A stretch of 64,000 bases of DNA from positions 496,001-560,000 of the forward strand of contig JADFUC010001895.1 of NCBI GenBank assembly GCA_019722365.1, given 5' to 3'. The position numbers and the translations under genes were made by a program. Shown here in pieces: positions 37,885 through 48,019 of the stretch. Position 1 is the stretch's first letter. Every line of letters begins with the position of its first letter. This DNA is from Lithospermum erythrorhizon (lineage: Eukaryota > Streptophyta > Magnoliopsida > Boraginales > Boraginaceae). The notes under the pieces are model-generated. The model made no database searches and was not told the origin of the DNA. It saw only the letters and a program-made list of their open reading frames with translations.

Positions 37885-37968
37885 TGTCAGAAGTGGGATT
37901 TGAACCCACGCCCTCTTACGAAGACCAGAACTTGAGTCTGGCGCCTTAGACCACTCGGCCATCCTAAC
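37885..37968 (-). tRNA. tRNA-Leu(CAA)
   Basis: The 84-nt gene folds cleanly. The acceptor strand GTTAGGA pairs with TTCTGAC, with discriminator A. The D arm contains the A box TGGCCGAGTGG. The anticodon stem CCAGA/TCTGG encloses the loop CTCAAGT with anticodon CAA. A long class-II variable arm (TCTTCGTAAGAGGGC region) follows, and the T arm GTGGG-TTCAAAT-CCCAC contains the B box. A TTTT Pol III terminator follows at 37881-37884 on the minus strand. CCA is not encoded, as expected for a nuclear gene. There is no intron. Confidence 0.96.
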
Positions 37969-38764
37969 TGTGTAGTCGAACATTCAAGCCCGTTTTTCAT
38001 GTCCATATATTTATCCTCCATCCTATTTTATAAGAAATTTCCCCCTCATTTTAAAATCTGTTGTTCTGTTCATATGTGAAATCATTTCTTAGACAGATTA
38101 AAATATAACTAAAAATACTCCGTAACATTCACATCAGTTATACCTTAAATTCAAATATTATAAAAGACAACGTAAATAGAGATGAATCATTTAAACTCAA
38201 TTAACCTAAGTACATTGAAAATAGAATCTCAAAACAAAGTGAACTTGAAATTTAACCTAGATTCATACTAATAAAGAGTTTATCGACACTAACATGGTTA
38301 TTATTATTTTAGCTTGATAAGCATGTAAATAAGATAATGTGGGGACGCAATTAAGTTCTTAAGATATACGGAGTAAACGAAAAAACAATTATTAGTGAGT
38401 GCTAATAATTGATTTGGTTAAGATATACAGATTAATTGAAAAAACTAATTATTACTGAGATATAGCTTTGAGAATGGAAAATGGCACAAATCTAGACCAA
38501 AATGGGAGGAAATGTATAATATATAAAAGGGTTTTCTAAACGTGCGCAGAATAGCATGTTAAAATTAAAATTGAAAATAAAAATCTGATATTTGAAAATA
38601 TTATAATTTTACATCTGAATACATGAAATATTTTAATTTGTTGACGTCTTATTAAAATAGCGTATAGAAAAATCGTATATAATAATGAGCCAAAATCTAT
38701 TAATGTTAACAAATATTTCATGTCTTGAGAATTTTATTGTCTAGAAAAACTATAACGTAACTAA
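37969..38764. other. Duplicated MAKR-copy upstream sequence and AT-rich DNA
   Basis: Part of this stretch (about 38305-38520) resembles 42220-42330 (TTGATTTGGTTAAGATATAC, AATGGCACAAATCTAG). The first half also resembles 60825-60900 (AGCTTGATAA, AAGCATGTA, AATAAGATA). It looks like duplicated upstream DNA of the MAKR6-like copies. No gene is present. Confidence 0.5.
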
Positions 38765-38900
38765 TGTATGCAGCTTCAATATATTTTAAATTTCATCATC
38801 TTCATCGATTCAATCAAACCAATCACTTCTTCTAAAATGGAAAATCCTCAATCTATATATTGATAGTGACAGCTTTTCTTAGAGTTGATTGATATAACAA
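38765..38900 (+). pseudogene. MAKR6-like fragment: 5' UTR and N-terminus
   Basis: It matches 14637-14770 of the intact gene: CTTCAATATATTTT in the leader, then ATGGAAAATCCTCAATCT with the start at 38837. TGA stops it after eight codons (MENPQSIY). The following CAGCTTTTCTTAGAG corresponds to the ESFSYSWL region. Confidence 0.75.
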
Positions 38901-39070
38901 ATTAAAAAATTCACTAGAAAATTTGAAATCAAGTTAAATAAGGAATACAAATATATATATGAAGGTTACTTTTTATACGGAGTACCAAATTATATATTTC
39001 ATTCAACTTATTACGCATAAATTGCCATGATTTTAGGAACAAATATTTCTCTGTCTCGAGAATTTTATGT

Positions 39071-39230
39071 CTAGAAAACCCCTATAAATAAACACACAAG
39101 CCTGCCTGCATACATGCAGCTTCAATATATTTTCCATTTCATCTTCATCGATTCAATCACTTCTGTTGTTTGGGCTAAGATGTAGAAAGAATGAAAAATT
39201 CCCACAATATTATTCAATTCAAAGTTTTGA
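39071..39230 (+). pseudogene. MAKR6-like fragment: promoter, leader and a C-terminal piece
   Basis: TATAAATA at 39083-39090 and the following leader (CTTCAATATATTTTCCATTT) copy the intact promoter. The sequence then jumps to TCTGTTGTTTGGGCTAAGATG, which corresponds to the SAVDWAEMEKE part of the protein. The whole 5' coding region is therefore deleted between them. Confidence 0.65.
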
Positions 39231-39400
39231 TGGTGAACTTTGCAATGAATAGGCTTTTGGGTATTTTTCAATAGAAAGATGGTGAACTTTGCATTCAAAG
39301 TTTTGTTGGTTATTCAATAGAAAGATGGTGAACTTTGCATTCAAAGTTTTGATGTTTTAAATTAGATATATCAGTTGATGGTGAACTTTGCATTGAATAA
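39205..39400. repeat. Degenerate tandem repeat built from the MAKR C-terminus
   Basis: GATGGTGAACTTTGCA occurs four times (near 39222, 39280, 39324 and 39376), with TTCAAAGTTTTG, TATTCAATAGAAAGATGG and GCTTTTGGGTATTTT nearby. On the minus strand, the unit derives from the 'YSMQSSPS' coding region of the MAKR6-like gene. Confidence 0.7.
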
Positions 39401-39530
39401 GCTTTTGGGTATTTTTGTCGTTCTTTTTCCATCTTAGCCCAATAAACTACAGAAGAATCTATACTCGATCTTGGAGGTGTTTTAAAGAAATCATCCAAAG
39501 GTGGTCAAGAAATAATCAACTAGATTTTTG
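39310..39530 (-). pseudogene. MAKR6-like fragment, C-terminal part, antisense
   Basis: The minus-strand frame at 39310-39498 contains KTPPRSSIDSSVVYWAKMEK followed by KAYSMQSSPS. This matches residues 160-195 of the intact protein (KTPPRSSMAYSAVDWAEMEK, YSMQSSPS). It has no intact N-terminal part in the same orientation directly upstream. Confidence 0.85.
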
Positions 39531-39610
39531 CATAGATTTTTCAGACCAATCTGTAAAGGGTTGATTTTTCCAAAAAGAGTAATGAATGATATGCGGAAGA
39601 AAGTAAGTTC
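39531..39610 (+). pseudogene. MAKR6-like fragment, middle part, sense
   Basis: AGACCAATCTGTA, AGGGTTGA.TTTTCCAA and AAGAGTAAT match 15086-15125 of the intact gene (the RPICRGLSFPRKSN region). It lies on the plus strand, between two antisense fragments of the same gene, so the copy has been inverted internally. Confidence 0.75.
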
Positions 39611-40066
39611 CTCCAAGATGAAGGAATTATATCACCATCAGAAAATATAACATTAGCAACAACAAGAGAAACAGTGGATTTGTCATGCATTTCCCGATTG
39701 GTAAAGAGAGAGTTTGAGTCTGATTTCTTTCGTATGATGTGGGTTCAGTCGGGGTAAGTGGCGAGAATTTCGTATTGAAGTAATTTAAAGGAGCTTCGAG
39801 TCACTTGACCGATTGAAGTACGTCGCAATTTGATTAACGCCTTAGGTCGAGGACATGAGTAACGTATACCCTTAATTTAAGAATTTCAAACTTTTGAGAA
39901 ACAGTGGATTTATTACTTGGAGGATATAGAACTTGAAATCCTTGGCCAAATGATGCTTCACTATTGGGTTTGAAATATCCAAAGGTGGTTGTTTTTTTTC
40001 TATTGTCAAGCTACTGTAAGCCAAGCTTTCGCTAGCAATGTATCGAGGATTTTCCATTTTTTGATA
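39605..40066 (-). pseudogene. MAKR6-like fragment, N-terminal part, antisense, split by a SINE
   Basis: On the minus strand from 40054, the frame reads MENPRYIASESLAYSSL, DISNPIVKHHLAKDF. After the SINE at 39682-39895, it continues with the NKSxVSLVxANxIFSDG region near 39600-39680. This corresponds to residues 1-70 of the intact protein. It is broken by frame changes and the insertion. Confidence 0.85.
39682..39895 (+). mobile_element. tRNA-derived SINE (family S2), copy 1, with 16-bp target-site duplication
   Basis: GAGAAACAGTGGATTT occurs at 39666-39681 and again at 39896-39911. It is present once in the corresponding MAKR sequence, so it is the target-site duplication. The inserted 214 bases start with a tRNA-like head (GATTGGTAAAGAGAGAG, then a B-box-like GGTTCAGTCGG at 39742). 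They share a body (TCGTATTGAAGT, TTTAAA, GGAGCT) and a CA(A)ACTTTT end with the copy at 59978-60222. Confidence 0.75.
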
Positions 40067-40496
40067 CAAAGTTCTATATAACTTCTAATAATATTGATGG
40101 TAATTAATTAAAGTTATACTCCGTTACTTCTAATAATAATATCAATGGTAATATATTAAAAATTATGTACGTACTCGCACAAAAAACACAAAGGTCGGGA
40201 CGAGCTCGGTGAATAATATATATGAACCAAAATAATAAGTTCAATTCATACTGCATTATGAATGATAAATCATCCCGCAATCGACAAATTGTTATAATCT
40301 TCATCGCATAATCAAAATTAACATAACAAAAATGGACAATTATGAGAAAATAGACCATTCACATGAATAATATGGAAGTAGAAAAGAAAGGAATAGCACT
40401 TAAGACATGACACAAACCCTTGTATGCAACATTTGAAAATTGTACATTCTAACATTTTAATTATTTAAAAACTATATTAGAATAAAATTATTTAGA
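40067..40496. other. No gene seen
   Basis: This is AT-rich DNA between MAKR fragments. The minus-strand frame at 40104-40358 (84 codons) matches no family I know. Confidence 0.35.
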
Positions 40497-40560
40497 GTTG
40501 GAGGCTTCTTTGAAAACTCCTCCAAGATCAAGCATAGCATACAAGAGTATCATCAATCTT
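40497..40560 (+). pseudogene. MAKR6-like fragment: WGASLKTPPRSS region
   Basis: The sequence at 40497-40545 encodes the WGASLKTPPRSS-like block and matches 15168-15206 of the intact gene, then diverges. It is isolated from other coding parts. Confidence 0.75.
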
Positions 40561-40879
40561 GACTCTTGAGAATGATTTTTCTTAAGCTTTCTATAATGCA
40601 TGCTTGGTTAGCTAGGCAGTAGTCAACAATGTTCCTTGTACTCCCTTTAATTCACTTTAATTATTATTTGATTTTTTTGAAATTGAACTTTGATCATCAA
40701 TTATTAATTATTCATCATTTAAAAACTGGGAGGTATATAATTGAATTCATCTTTACCAAATATTTTCATAATTTATTTTTTTATTTTTAATAATATAATT
40801 AAAGATCAAAAGATTTATCTCAATAGGTGAAAAAATCAATTAAAATAGATTGGAGAAATTAATAAATAACATACATAAT

Positions 40880-41045
40880 TGGTGGCTAAACTTTTGAAAT
40901 TGCGGATTTCCGTCCTAATCTATTAAAATCCTTAATTAATAATCAGACTACTGTACACGTATGGATTTTTATAATGGCAAAAGGAAGTCTGAATAATTTG
41001 CCAGCATTTTCGATATTAATCATACTCCATAAATAGTATTAGGGT
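40880..41045. repeat. Duplicated non-coding block shared with 60670-60830
   Basis: Both blocks contain GAAATTGCGGATTT, CTTAATTAAT(A)ATCAGACTA, CACGT.TGGATTTT and GCCAGCATTTTCGAT / GGCAGCATTTTCGAT in the same order. It is a diverged dispersed duplication of unknown origin. Confidence 0.65.
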
Positions 41046-41274
41046 ATGTTTGTTAAATTTAAAAATTAAAGTTGAAAGCGAAAATTGAAAAGCGAATGAG
41101 TGAAAGCTGATTATAAGCTAAATCTGAATCTTTGAATATTTAGGTGTTGATAGCAGTTAAAAAACTTAGAATTGAGTTATTGAAACTAGCATACTCTATT
41201 TTTAGTTATATGTACATAATATATTCAATAAATTATGCTATCATGAATAAATAAATAATAAATATTATTAATAT

Positions 41275-41491
41275 GAATAGAATAAATATGATTACTAAAA
41301 TATATTATTAATTATTAATTATTATAGTTATTATTATCATTAATTATAATAATAATTCTTATTATAATTATTCTCATTATTATAATAATTATTAATTGTT
41401 ATTATTGTTATTATTCAAATTATTATAATAATAATAAGTATTATTATTATTAATATTATTATTTTATATTTTTTATTATTAATATAATTAC

Positions 41492-41523
<32 letters not shown>

Positions 41524-42215
41524 GTTGTTATTATCATTATTATTGTTATTCTCATAAATCCATGGTGTCAAACTTTTTATAGTTACAACTTTTAAACTTT
41601 ACGCCCAATATATTTTTTATGTTGAATAATATTTGATAAAATATGTCGATAGAAAAGAGTTTGAAATGTAATTTTTCATTGATATATTTTCATAAAGTAT
41701 TACTCTGATCTATTGAAATATTCTGATCGAAGTTGAAAGATGCAATAGTCGAAAGTGGACGATGTACGTGAGATAATATTATTTTTGTTATTATTATTAT
41801 TGTCATTATTATTATTATTATTATTATTTATTATTATTATTGTTAATATCTGTGTTTTCTTCTTATTATTATTATTATTAATTTTGTTTTATTATTATTA
41901 TTATTTATATTATTTTATTATTATTTATTATTATTATTATTATTATCATTTTATTATTATTTATTATTATTATACTTATTATTATATTTATTAATGTTTA
42001 TTTTTATTTTATATTATGATTTTTTATTATTATTAATATTATCATTTTTATTTTATTTTATTTAATATTATATTTATTATTATGTTTATTTTATTTTTTG
42101 TTTTTATTATTAATACTAATTATTATTATTTCTATTTCTATTTTATTAGTCTTATTATTAATATTATTATGATTATTATATTGTTTTATTATTATGATTA
42201 TTATTATTAGATTTA
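41275..42215. repeat. Long degenerate (TTA)n / (ATT)n microsatellite
   Basis: Nearly a kilobase of TTA/ATT trinucleotides with interruptions, broken by about 200 bases (41565-41760) that resemble the interior of the MITE at 57670-57916 (TTGAAATGTA, TTTTCATTGATA). The 79-codon ORF at 41755-41994, rich in Leu, Tyr and Ile, is low-complexity translation and not a gene. Confidence 0.9.
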
Positions 42216-42219
42216 GTGA

Positions 42220-42393
42220 TGAATGCTAATTGATTTGGTTAAGATATACGGAGTAATTGAAAAAGACCATTATTATTGATATATAACTTTGTGAATGGCA
42301 AATGGCACAAATCTAGGATGCATATATTATGAGTGCTTACATAGTTTACTGATGAGTACTAATTGATTTGGTTAAGACACACGGAGTATCAAA
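42220..42393. repeat. Duplicated upstream segment of MAKR copies
   Basis: CTAATTGATTTGGTTAAGA occurs at about 42229 and 42359, and a near copy at about 38403. AATGGCACAAATCTAG occurs at 42302 and 38480. These are pieces of a shared upstream sequence, here in two tandem parts. Confidence 0.65.
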
Positions 42394-42967
42394 ATGGAGA
42401 ATCCTCAAATTTAGTATCAAAATGGAGAATCCACTCAAATTATTGCTAGTGGCTTTTTCTTACAGTTGGTTGGCGGTAGACAAAACACAGCTTCATCTTT
42501 TGATGTTTCAAATCCAATAGTGAACCATCATTTGGACAATGATTTCAACTTTGATACTCCTCTATGTAACAAATCCCCTGTTTCTCTTTTTGATGCTAAT
42601 GATATATTTTCGGATGGTTATATGATTCCTTCATCTTTTCTTTCTCCTTTAAGAACTCCCTCAACACCATCAAATGATAGAGGCAGCAGTCAAACCAAAT
42701 TGTTCAAGAAATTATTTAGCTTATGTACTAAATTTTGAAAAAGTGTTCTGGGTTCTCAGACCAAGAAAGATAATAAAGTTGATGATTTGGGGAAGAAAGT
42801 TTGCTGACCTTCATAGTTGGGGGAGAAGCTTCTTTGAAAACACCACCTACTGATTCAATACAAATTCCTTTTAAAAGTCAGCTGGAAAAAAAGGTTACTA
42901 TGATGTTTACTCGGATGATATTAAAGAAGCAATTATCCATTGCAACAAAGATAATGACCCAAGCTAA
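42394..42967 (+). pseudogene. MAKR6-like pseudogene, near full length
   Basis: The start region is doubled: ATGGAGAATCC at 42394 and again at 42422. FSYSWLAVD then follows, and after a frame shift the open stretch 42466-42738 (DVSNPIVNHHLDNDFNFDTP, NKSPVSLFDANDIFSDGYM). Further shifted pieces correspond to DDLGKKV, ASLKTPPTDS, and YYDVYSDDIKEAIIHC near 42895-42955, with TAA at 42965. It covers almost the whole of the 222-residue protein, but with several indels and a shortened middle, so it cannot give a full product. Confidence 0.85.
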
Positions 42968-43374
42968 AGAGAGGGAGAAAGGAATGAAACAGTATGCTTG
43001 ACGAAGAGACTAGGATGAAATACATACTCATGGGATGCAAATGGAGATCCAGTCAGAAACTCAAAGTTTCAGTGATGTGTTTCACATTCACGAATTACCC
43101 AGCAATGGTGTTTCTCTTGATGAAAAGAGTGACATTCAAGTGCATGATCTAGACAGCAAGGGAAGTGCTATAGGTTTAATGGATACGAAGAATAATAAGC
43201 AAAATCGACACTCAAATTATCAGATGAATGCATGGTTGATCTTCAACCAATTCGGCCTTTATTTTACATCAACAAGGAGAATGCTGCAACTGTACCAGTT
43301 GCTCTACCAGTTATCATTTTGTTCAATTCATGCTATTGGATATGTTAATCTACATAAATATTGTAATTGGTAGA
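42968..43374 (+). other. Unrecognised ORF next to the MAKR pseudogene
   Basis: A 112-codon frame runs from 43035 to 43373 (starts MQMEIQSETQSFSDVF). I recognise no family. Its second half reads as well in another frame, so it may itself be a decayed coding fragment. It ends about where the 5' LTR of element C begins. Confidence 0.3.
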
Positions 43375-43905
43375 TACTGTTTTGCCAAGACATATGTGAT
43401 GCCTGTCTCTTTATGATATGTATCTGAAATTGATGCGATATCTTGGTAGGGATCGATAGGCATGGGATTCGGTCTGAAATGCTTTGTAGGATGGAGGCGT
43501 GGTAGGCGTAATCACAGGAGGAAAGAAGTCTTATAATGACGCCGATCTCTCGCATAAATATCACATTAGTACAATCAAAAGAAGGGCAAAAAATTATGAT
43601 TAAGCCAATGCAATTTTATATATTTGTCATATCTTTCAAACCCAATTCGAGCGATCGTCGGTGTTGTAGTAAGCTAAAAGTGGTGTGGCTTTAGTCAGAG
43701 CGGTAGAAGCGGACCTCCGGCCATTGGAGGGCTGTCTTGTGATCTTCCGAGGAGCCATTCTGAGGAGAAAGTGCGGAGTGGGAGATCGGTCCAGAAGGGC
43801 GAAAACCGACAGATTGACCCAGTAGGAGGGTCAGGTCAGGTTGAAGGTCAGGAGGTGAGTCGTTTCGAATTTGTGATCGAATAGTGAAAGTAAATTGTCG
43901 CAGCA
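43375..43905 (+). repeat. 5' LTR of element C (start approximate)
   Basis: It matches 53660-54189 in order: TATCTGAAATT, GATCGATAGGCATGG, GTAGGATGGAGGCGTGG, ATAAATATCAC, CCATTCTGAGGAGAAAGT, GGTCAGGTTGAAGG and GAAAGTAAATTGT.CAGCA. Confidence 0.75.
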
Positions 43906-44289
43906 AGGTAAGGCGTGCGTGAGGGATCGTCTGAGGGAAGTCGTGAAAATATGGCGTAGCCGGTTCACGAGTCGAAGTCGCCAAATCCACAATATTGCGT
44001 GCTATCAATGAGCGGCCGCGGAAACCCGATATCTTGAGATGAAGAAATACAAAGAGCGGGTAAGCGAACAAGCAATAAAGCGGGAAAGAGACGATTCGGT
44101 CTTACGTGTATGCGCCAAAGCGAGGAACGAGATGATGCGGTGGCGATGAGGGTGTAAGGAGAACTTCGAGAGACAATCATGAGAAAGCCATTCAAGCAGC
44201 GCGAAGCGCCAGTCACCGTCGTATGAACCCGCCTTGATCAAATTCTGTGAATTGGCGGACGTGTGAAATGATAGGCGTTAAATGCCGGT

Positions 44290-45000
44290 AGTTACTCGAA
44301 AAGAGAGTGTAAGGGCAATGCCCTTTCTTGTCCGACTTGGGCGGGGACCCATTTACCCTGAGTTCGCGTCCCTTGATTTACCGGTTAATGGTAGCGGGGA
44401 CCGTCGAACATTTCACAATTATTTTGGCAAAGCGAGCCGCCGTCAGCAATCGACATTTACGCTAAAAGCATTTCAATGCTTTGTCAAGCGAGCTTTGGAT
44501 TGAATGCGTAAACTTTTACTACTTAATTATCGTCGTACCCGTGGCGGATGCGTTCTTAGCAAAGTTTGGATACCTTTATCTGGCTACAGATGGCGGGCGC
44601 TTGATATGGATGTGAGGGCCTAATGAAACCTTGAAGGGGTACTCGTAAGCGGTATAATGGCGTCACTTACCATGATTCAGGAAGTCATGACAGGTAAGCC
44701 TACGTGGCGTTTTACGCTTGAGGTTGTCATCTGGAGGCTTCGAAGGCCTGGTCAAAACCCCCGCGTAGAAGATGAACTTCTTTGCGGGTTCGCCCGGTAT
44801 GTTGAGTTGAAGGAGCTCGAAATAAAGAATCTAGGCGAGGACCTACGGGAGACGCTCACGAGAAGCGAGGGGCCGTTCCTAAGTCACCAAAGGAAGACTC
44901 TAAAATGCAGGATTGATTCTAATGACAGAGACGAGGCGGGGATCAAAAAAGAAGGTTTGAACCCAGCCTTTCAAGAGATTAGTGTAATGCTGTAGCCCAG
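44290..45000 (+). pseudogene. Gag-like region of element C
   Basis: Pieces such as FASLDLPVNGSGDRRTFHNY, TLKAFQC and ADAFLAKFG, spread over two frames, follow the pattern of retrotransposon gag (a 'P.F.G..DP..H' block, then 'K.F...L.G.A..W', then 'F..F'). The open frame 44657-44995 continues it but lacks a motif I can name. Confidence 0.5.
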
Positions 45001-45464
45001 GGCGAGCAGGTTACCCGCTGCAGTACCATCGCGAAGTTTATGCTCGAGATTGAAGATAAAGAGACTCGCTTCTAAGCGGTGCGAATGAAAGTGCGCTGAC
45101 GAAGAATGACGATATTTGAGAGTGTCGTCGCTTGACGTGGCATATTTAATAGGTGCGAGGGTTTTGGATGCGAGATAGAAGTTAATAAAGAGAGAATGCT
45201 GAAAAGAGTATCTGGCGTGAAAGCTTATCGTGAGTAGTACTTGACATAGCGAAAACCGCCCGCGCCATAGAAATGAAACCTAGAGCACTTACGTCTGCCC
45301 AGAGACTCGCGGGTGGGATTGTCTGATCTCGGGAGGACACTTGAGGAGGGTTGATTCGCGTAACTCACAGGAAGGAGTTAAAGAAGATCGATATCTGTGA
45401 TTAACCGGGCCCCGTCGGTAAAAGCGGAGCAGTTATTTTTCCACGAATGAAGAGTTAATAGGAA

Positions 45465-45600
45465 TTGAATTCCAGCGTGATGACCACTGTGGTCATAGCT
45501 AGTATTACCAAATTCGTGGTCGGCGGATCTTTGGTAGATCTGAGGCTCGGTGGATATCTTATCTGTCATTCTCTTTTGATAGTTGACTCCAGAAGTATTC
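45465..45600 (+). pseudogene. Aspartic protease remnant of element C
   Basis: The translation over two frames gives an ITKFVVGGSLVD block followed by VDILS. This resembles the retroviral-type protease pattern in gypsy elements (hydrophobic strand, LVD-S-G-S, then DIL). The catalytic DSG itself is disturbed by an indel. Confidence 0.5.
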
Positions 45601-46099
45601 AACACCGTCGCGCCACTTGGCCCAGGTTTCACGGGCCGTTCCGCCCAAGAGCGATGGGCGCATCAAACGTCGTTAGTTGCTTGATGGGGGCGGAATAAAA
45701 CTATCACGATCGAGGACACAATTTCGTCGTAGATATCGAGACCGGTCGTATAACGGCCTTATAGATTAGGTAAATATTGCTTCTTTATAAGGGTATAGTT
45801 TACCATTGTAGCATCTCGAAGATGAATTTCCCGACCAGGCGTAGGAGATGAGGATCGTGAAGTCCTGAGGTGTTACCCGAACCTCGGTACCTCAGGTAAA
45901 TGGGAAACTTTAAGGGGTTCAGTAGCTCGGGAAAATCGCTGGGAGTGAATTCGGTCGAGAAGGAGGAGGAGATGCTTGGAGTCGAAGAGGAAGGTCTGGG
46001 GTGTATGCAGCGAGGAGATTATAATTATCCTTTGAGGGAAATGCGGAGCGGACGCGGGATCGGATCGAGATTAGGGCAAGAGCATGTGAAAGTTGAGTG

Positions 46100-46760
46100 G
46101 CGTGTAAGAGTTAGAAGATATTTGCATGGGGACGGAGGATATGCCGAGGTAGATCGCGGACACCCAGAATTTGTATGGATCCCAATTTAGGCCGATAAAA
46201 CAAAAGAAAGACTCTTTAGTGATGAAATGGCGGCCGTGTCCAGAAATGGAGGAAGTCTTATTTCTACTACTGTGAGGCACGTCTGAGTACAATTTCTGAA
46301 TGGGTGGCAAACATTGTGTTGGTCAAGAAATCTAGTGAAAGTGGCGCGTAATGTGAGACTTCACAGTTGAATAAAGCATGCCCAGACCTCACATCATTTC
46401 ACAGTACTTAGAAGTGACTTGGTCGGCGGGAGTCTGAGCGTAGGGTGTTTGGCTTTATGGATCTTCCCGGGGGTACCGTCAGTCAGGTATGGCGCTGAAG
46501 ATGAGGAAGGGCAGTTCTCTTAAGTATGGCTTGTATTCTTGGTTATGCCATTCGAACTTGAAAAATCTTTGGAGCTACGTATCGGTGGATGGTCGATGAA
46601 ATGCTGCCTGACAAGGTGGGCCAGATATGGAGATATATATTGACGATCGTTGGTCAAAGTAGGGTGAAGCGGAACATCACAATGTAGGAAACCTTTAACG
46701 ACTTAGGAAGCCGAGGTTGAAGTGAACCCCCGAAGTGCTCTTTTGGCGTGCAGTATAGGG
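46100..46760 (+). pseudogene. Reverse transcriptase of element C
   Basis: The recognisable blocks lie in order. They are DIFAW with EDMP (46120-46150), FRPIKQKK (46185-46205), WVANIVLVKKSS (46300-46338), LNKACP (46370-46390), VMPFELEKS (46540-46570) and MVDEMLP (46590-46612), ending in the active-site YIDD at 46636-46647. These are the classic Ty3/gypsy RT blocks. The frame changes at least four times between them, so no continuous product is possible. Confidence 0.85.
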
Positions 46761-46919
46761 AATTCTTGGAGTTATATGATCGGTCTTGCTGAGGACTGAG
46801 GCGGGAATGGGACAAAATAAAGAAACATGGTATGCGACCCCAAAGAGCTACTCAAGGGATTCTGGCCGGCCGGATATGCAGCGGCGTTAAGTCGGTTTAT
46901 AGCTTAGTCGGGCGAAAAA

Positions 46920-47175
46920 AACAGAATGTCGAAGAGTTTACAGGACCGTAGTCTGATTAGGCGTTTGAAAGGCAGAGAATATTTGGAGTTTCCCTCAGAG
47001 TGGCATCTGACCGGAACCAGGAATGAATTCTGTTGTATGTGGCTATTTTAGGATATCACGGTTAGCGGGGTATTGGTAAAGGAGGTAGACAATGACAAAG
47101 GCCATATATTACGTTGTAAAGTATCTTAGGGATCTTGGGGAGGTACCCGGTTGCAAACAATTGCGTTTGCGGTGG
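46920..47175 (+). pseudogene. RNase H region of element C
   Basis: LYVAI, then ITVSGVLVKEVDNDK (about 47030-47098), corresponds to the same block as LYLAVTDGAVSSVLVRE in element A. It follows RT directly, as expected in Ty3/gypsy pol. Confidence 0.75.
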
Positions 47176-48019
47176 TAGTCTCGGCGAAAACTTAAGGCGT
47201 GCTTGAGGTCACTTGATCCGGAGTTGAATTGACCTTTGAGGCAGTCTTGACTAGTCCGGCACTTGTCGGCGTTTAACGCTGTTGCTCGAGTTGGAGTGAG
47301 TTCGAGATATCATCTGCGCGGACCCAATGTTTCAGCGTTAAGCGAGATTTGTGATCGAGTGTACAACTTCGAGACTTCTGTTCTGCGAGGACCCATTTCG
47401 GTAGAAGAAGAGGTGACCCTCGGCGTTGTTTGTGAATGGGCGCCGTAATGAAGCGAGGGTGGGTGTTAGATCGTCGTATTGGGACAGAAACTCTCGAATA
47501 CGCCTGGTTTAAGCTTTCCATGACTAATACTTGAGGTAGAATCTGAGCCGTGATTAAGGGTTAAATTTGAAGTAAAGATTACATGGGGGTTGAAGAATTC
47601 TTTAGTTAAGGCGGACTTCAAGCGGTCGTCGACCCGAATTAAAGAACTGCTTGGGGTAAGCGACACGTTGAAGAATCTCTGAAAATGCGAAGGCGGTGCG
47701 GATTACTTTCATGAGTTCGAGGAGGATCTTGTTTAAGCATATTCCTATTGAGGAAAAGCGAAGCTGAGACCATCTATCTAGGCTTACAATTGACAATTTG
47801 CTGTAGGGATATGTTTAGAAGTTTGTGACCCGACGAACATCTTGAAAAGCGTATTTCGCGAATTCATTTGTGCAGCAGTTAGCGGACACCCGTAATTCTA
47901 TCTCCCACGAAGGAAAATTACGAGAGGACGAGGATCGAATCCGGGAGGATCGGAGATAAGTAGCCTCGAATACTCGGTGTACTTGGGGAATTATCACAGG
48001 AAGTCTTAGGATGGCCGCT

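Noticed and set aside
41755..41994. 79-codon ORF of Leu, Ile and Tyr
   Set aside because: It is a translation of the (TTA)n microsatellite.
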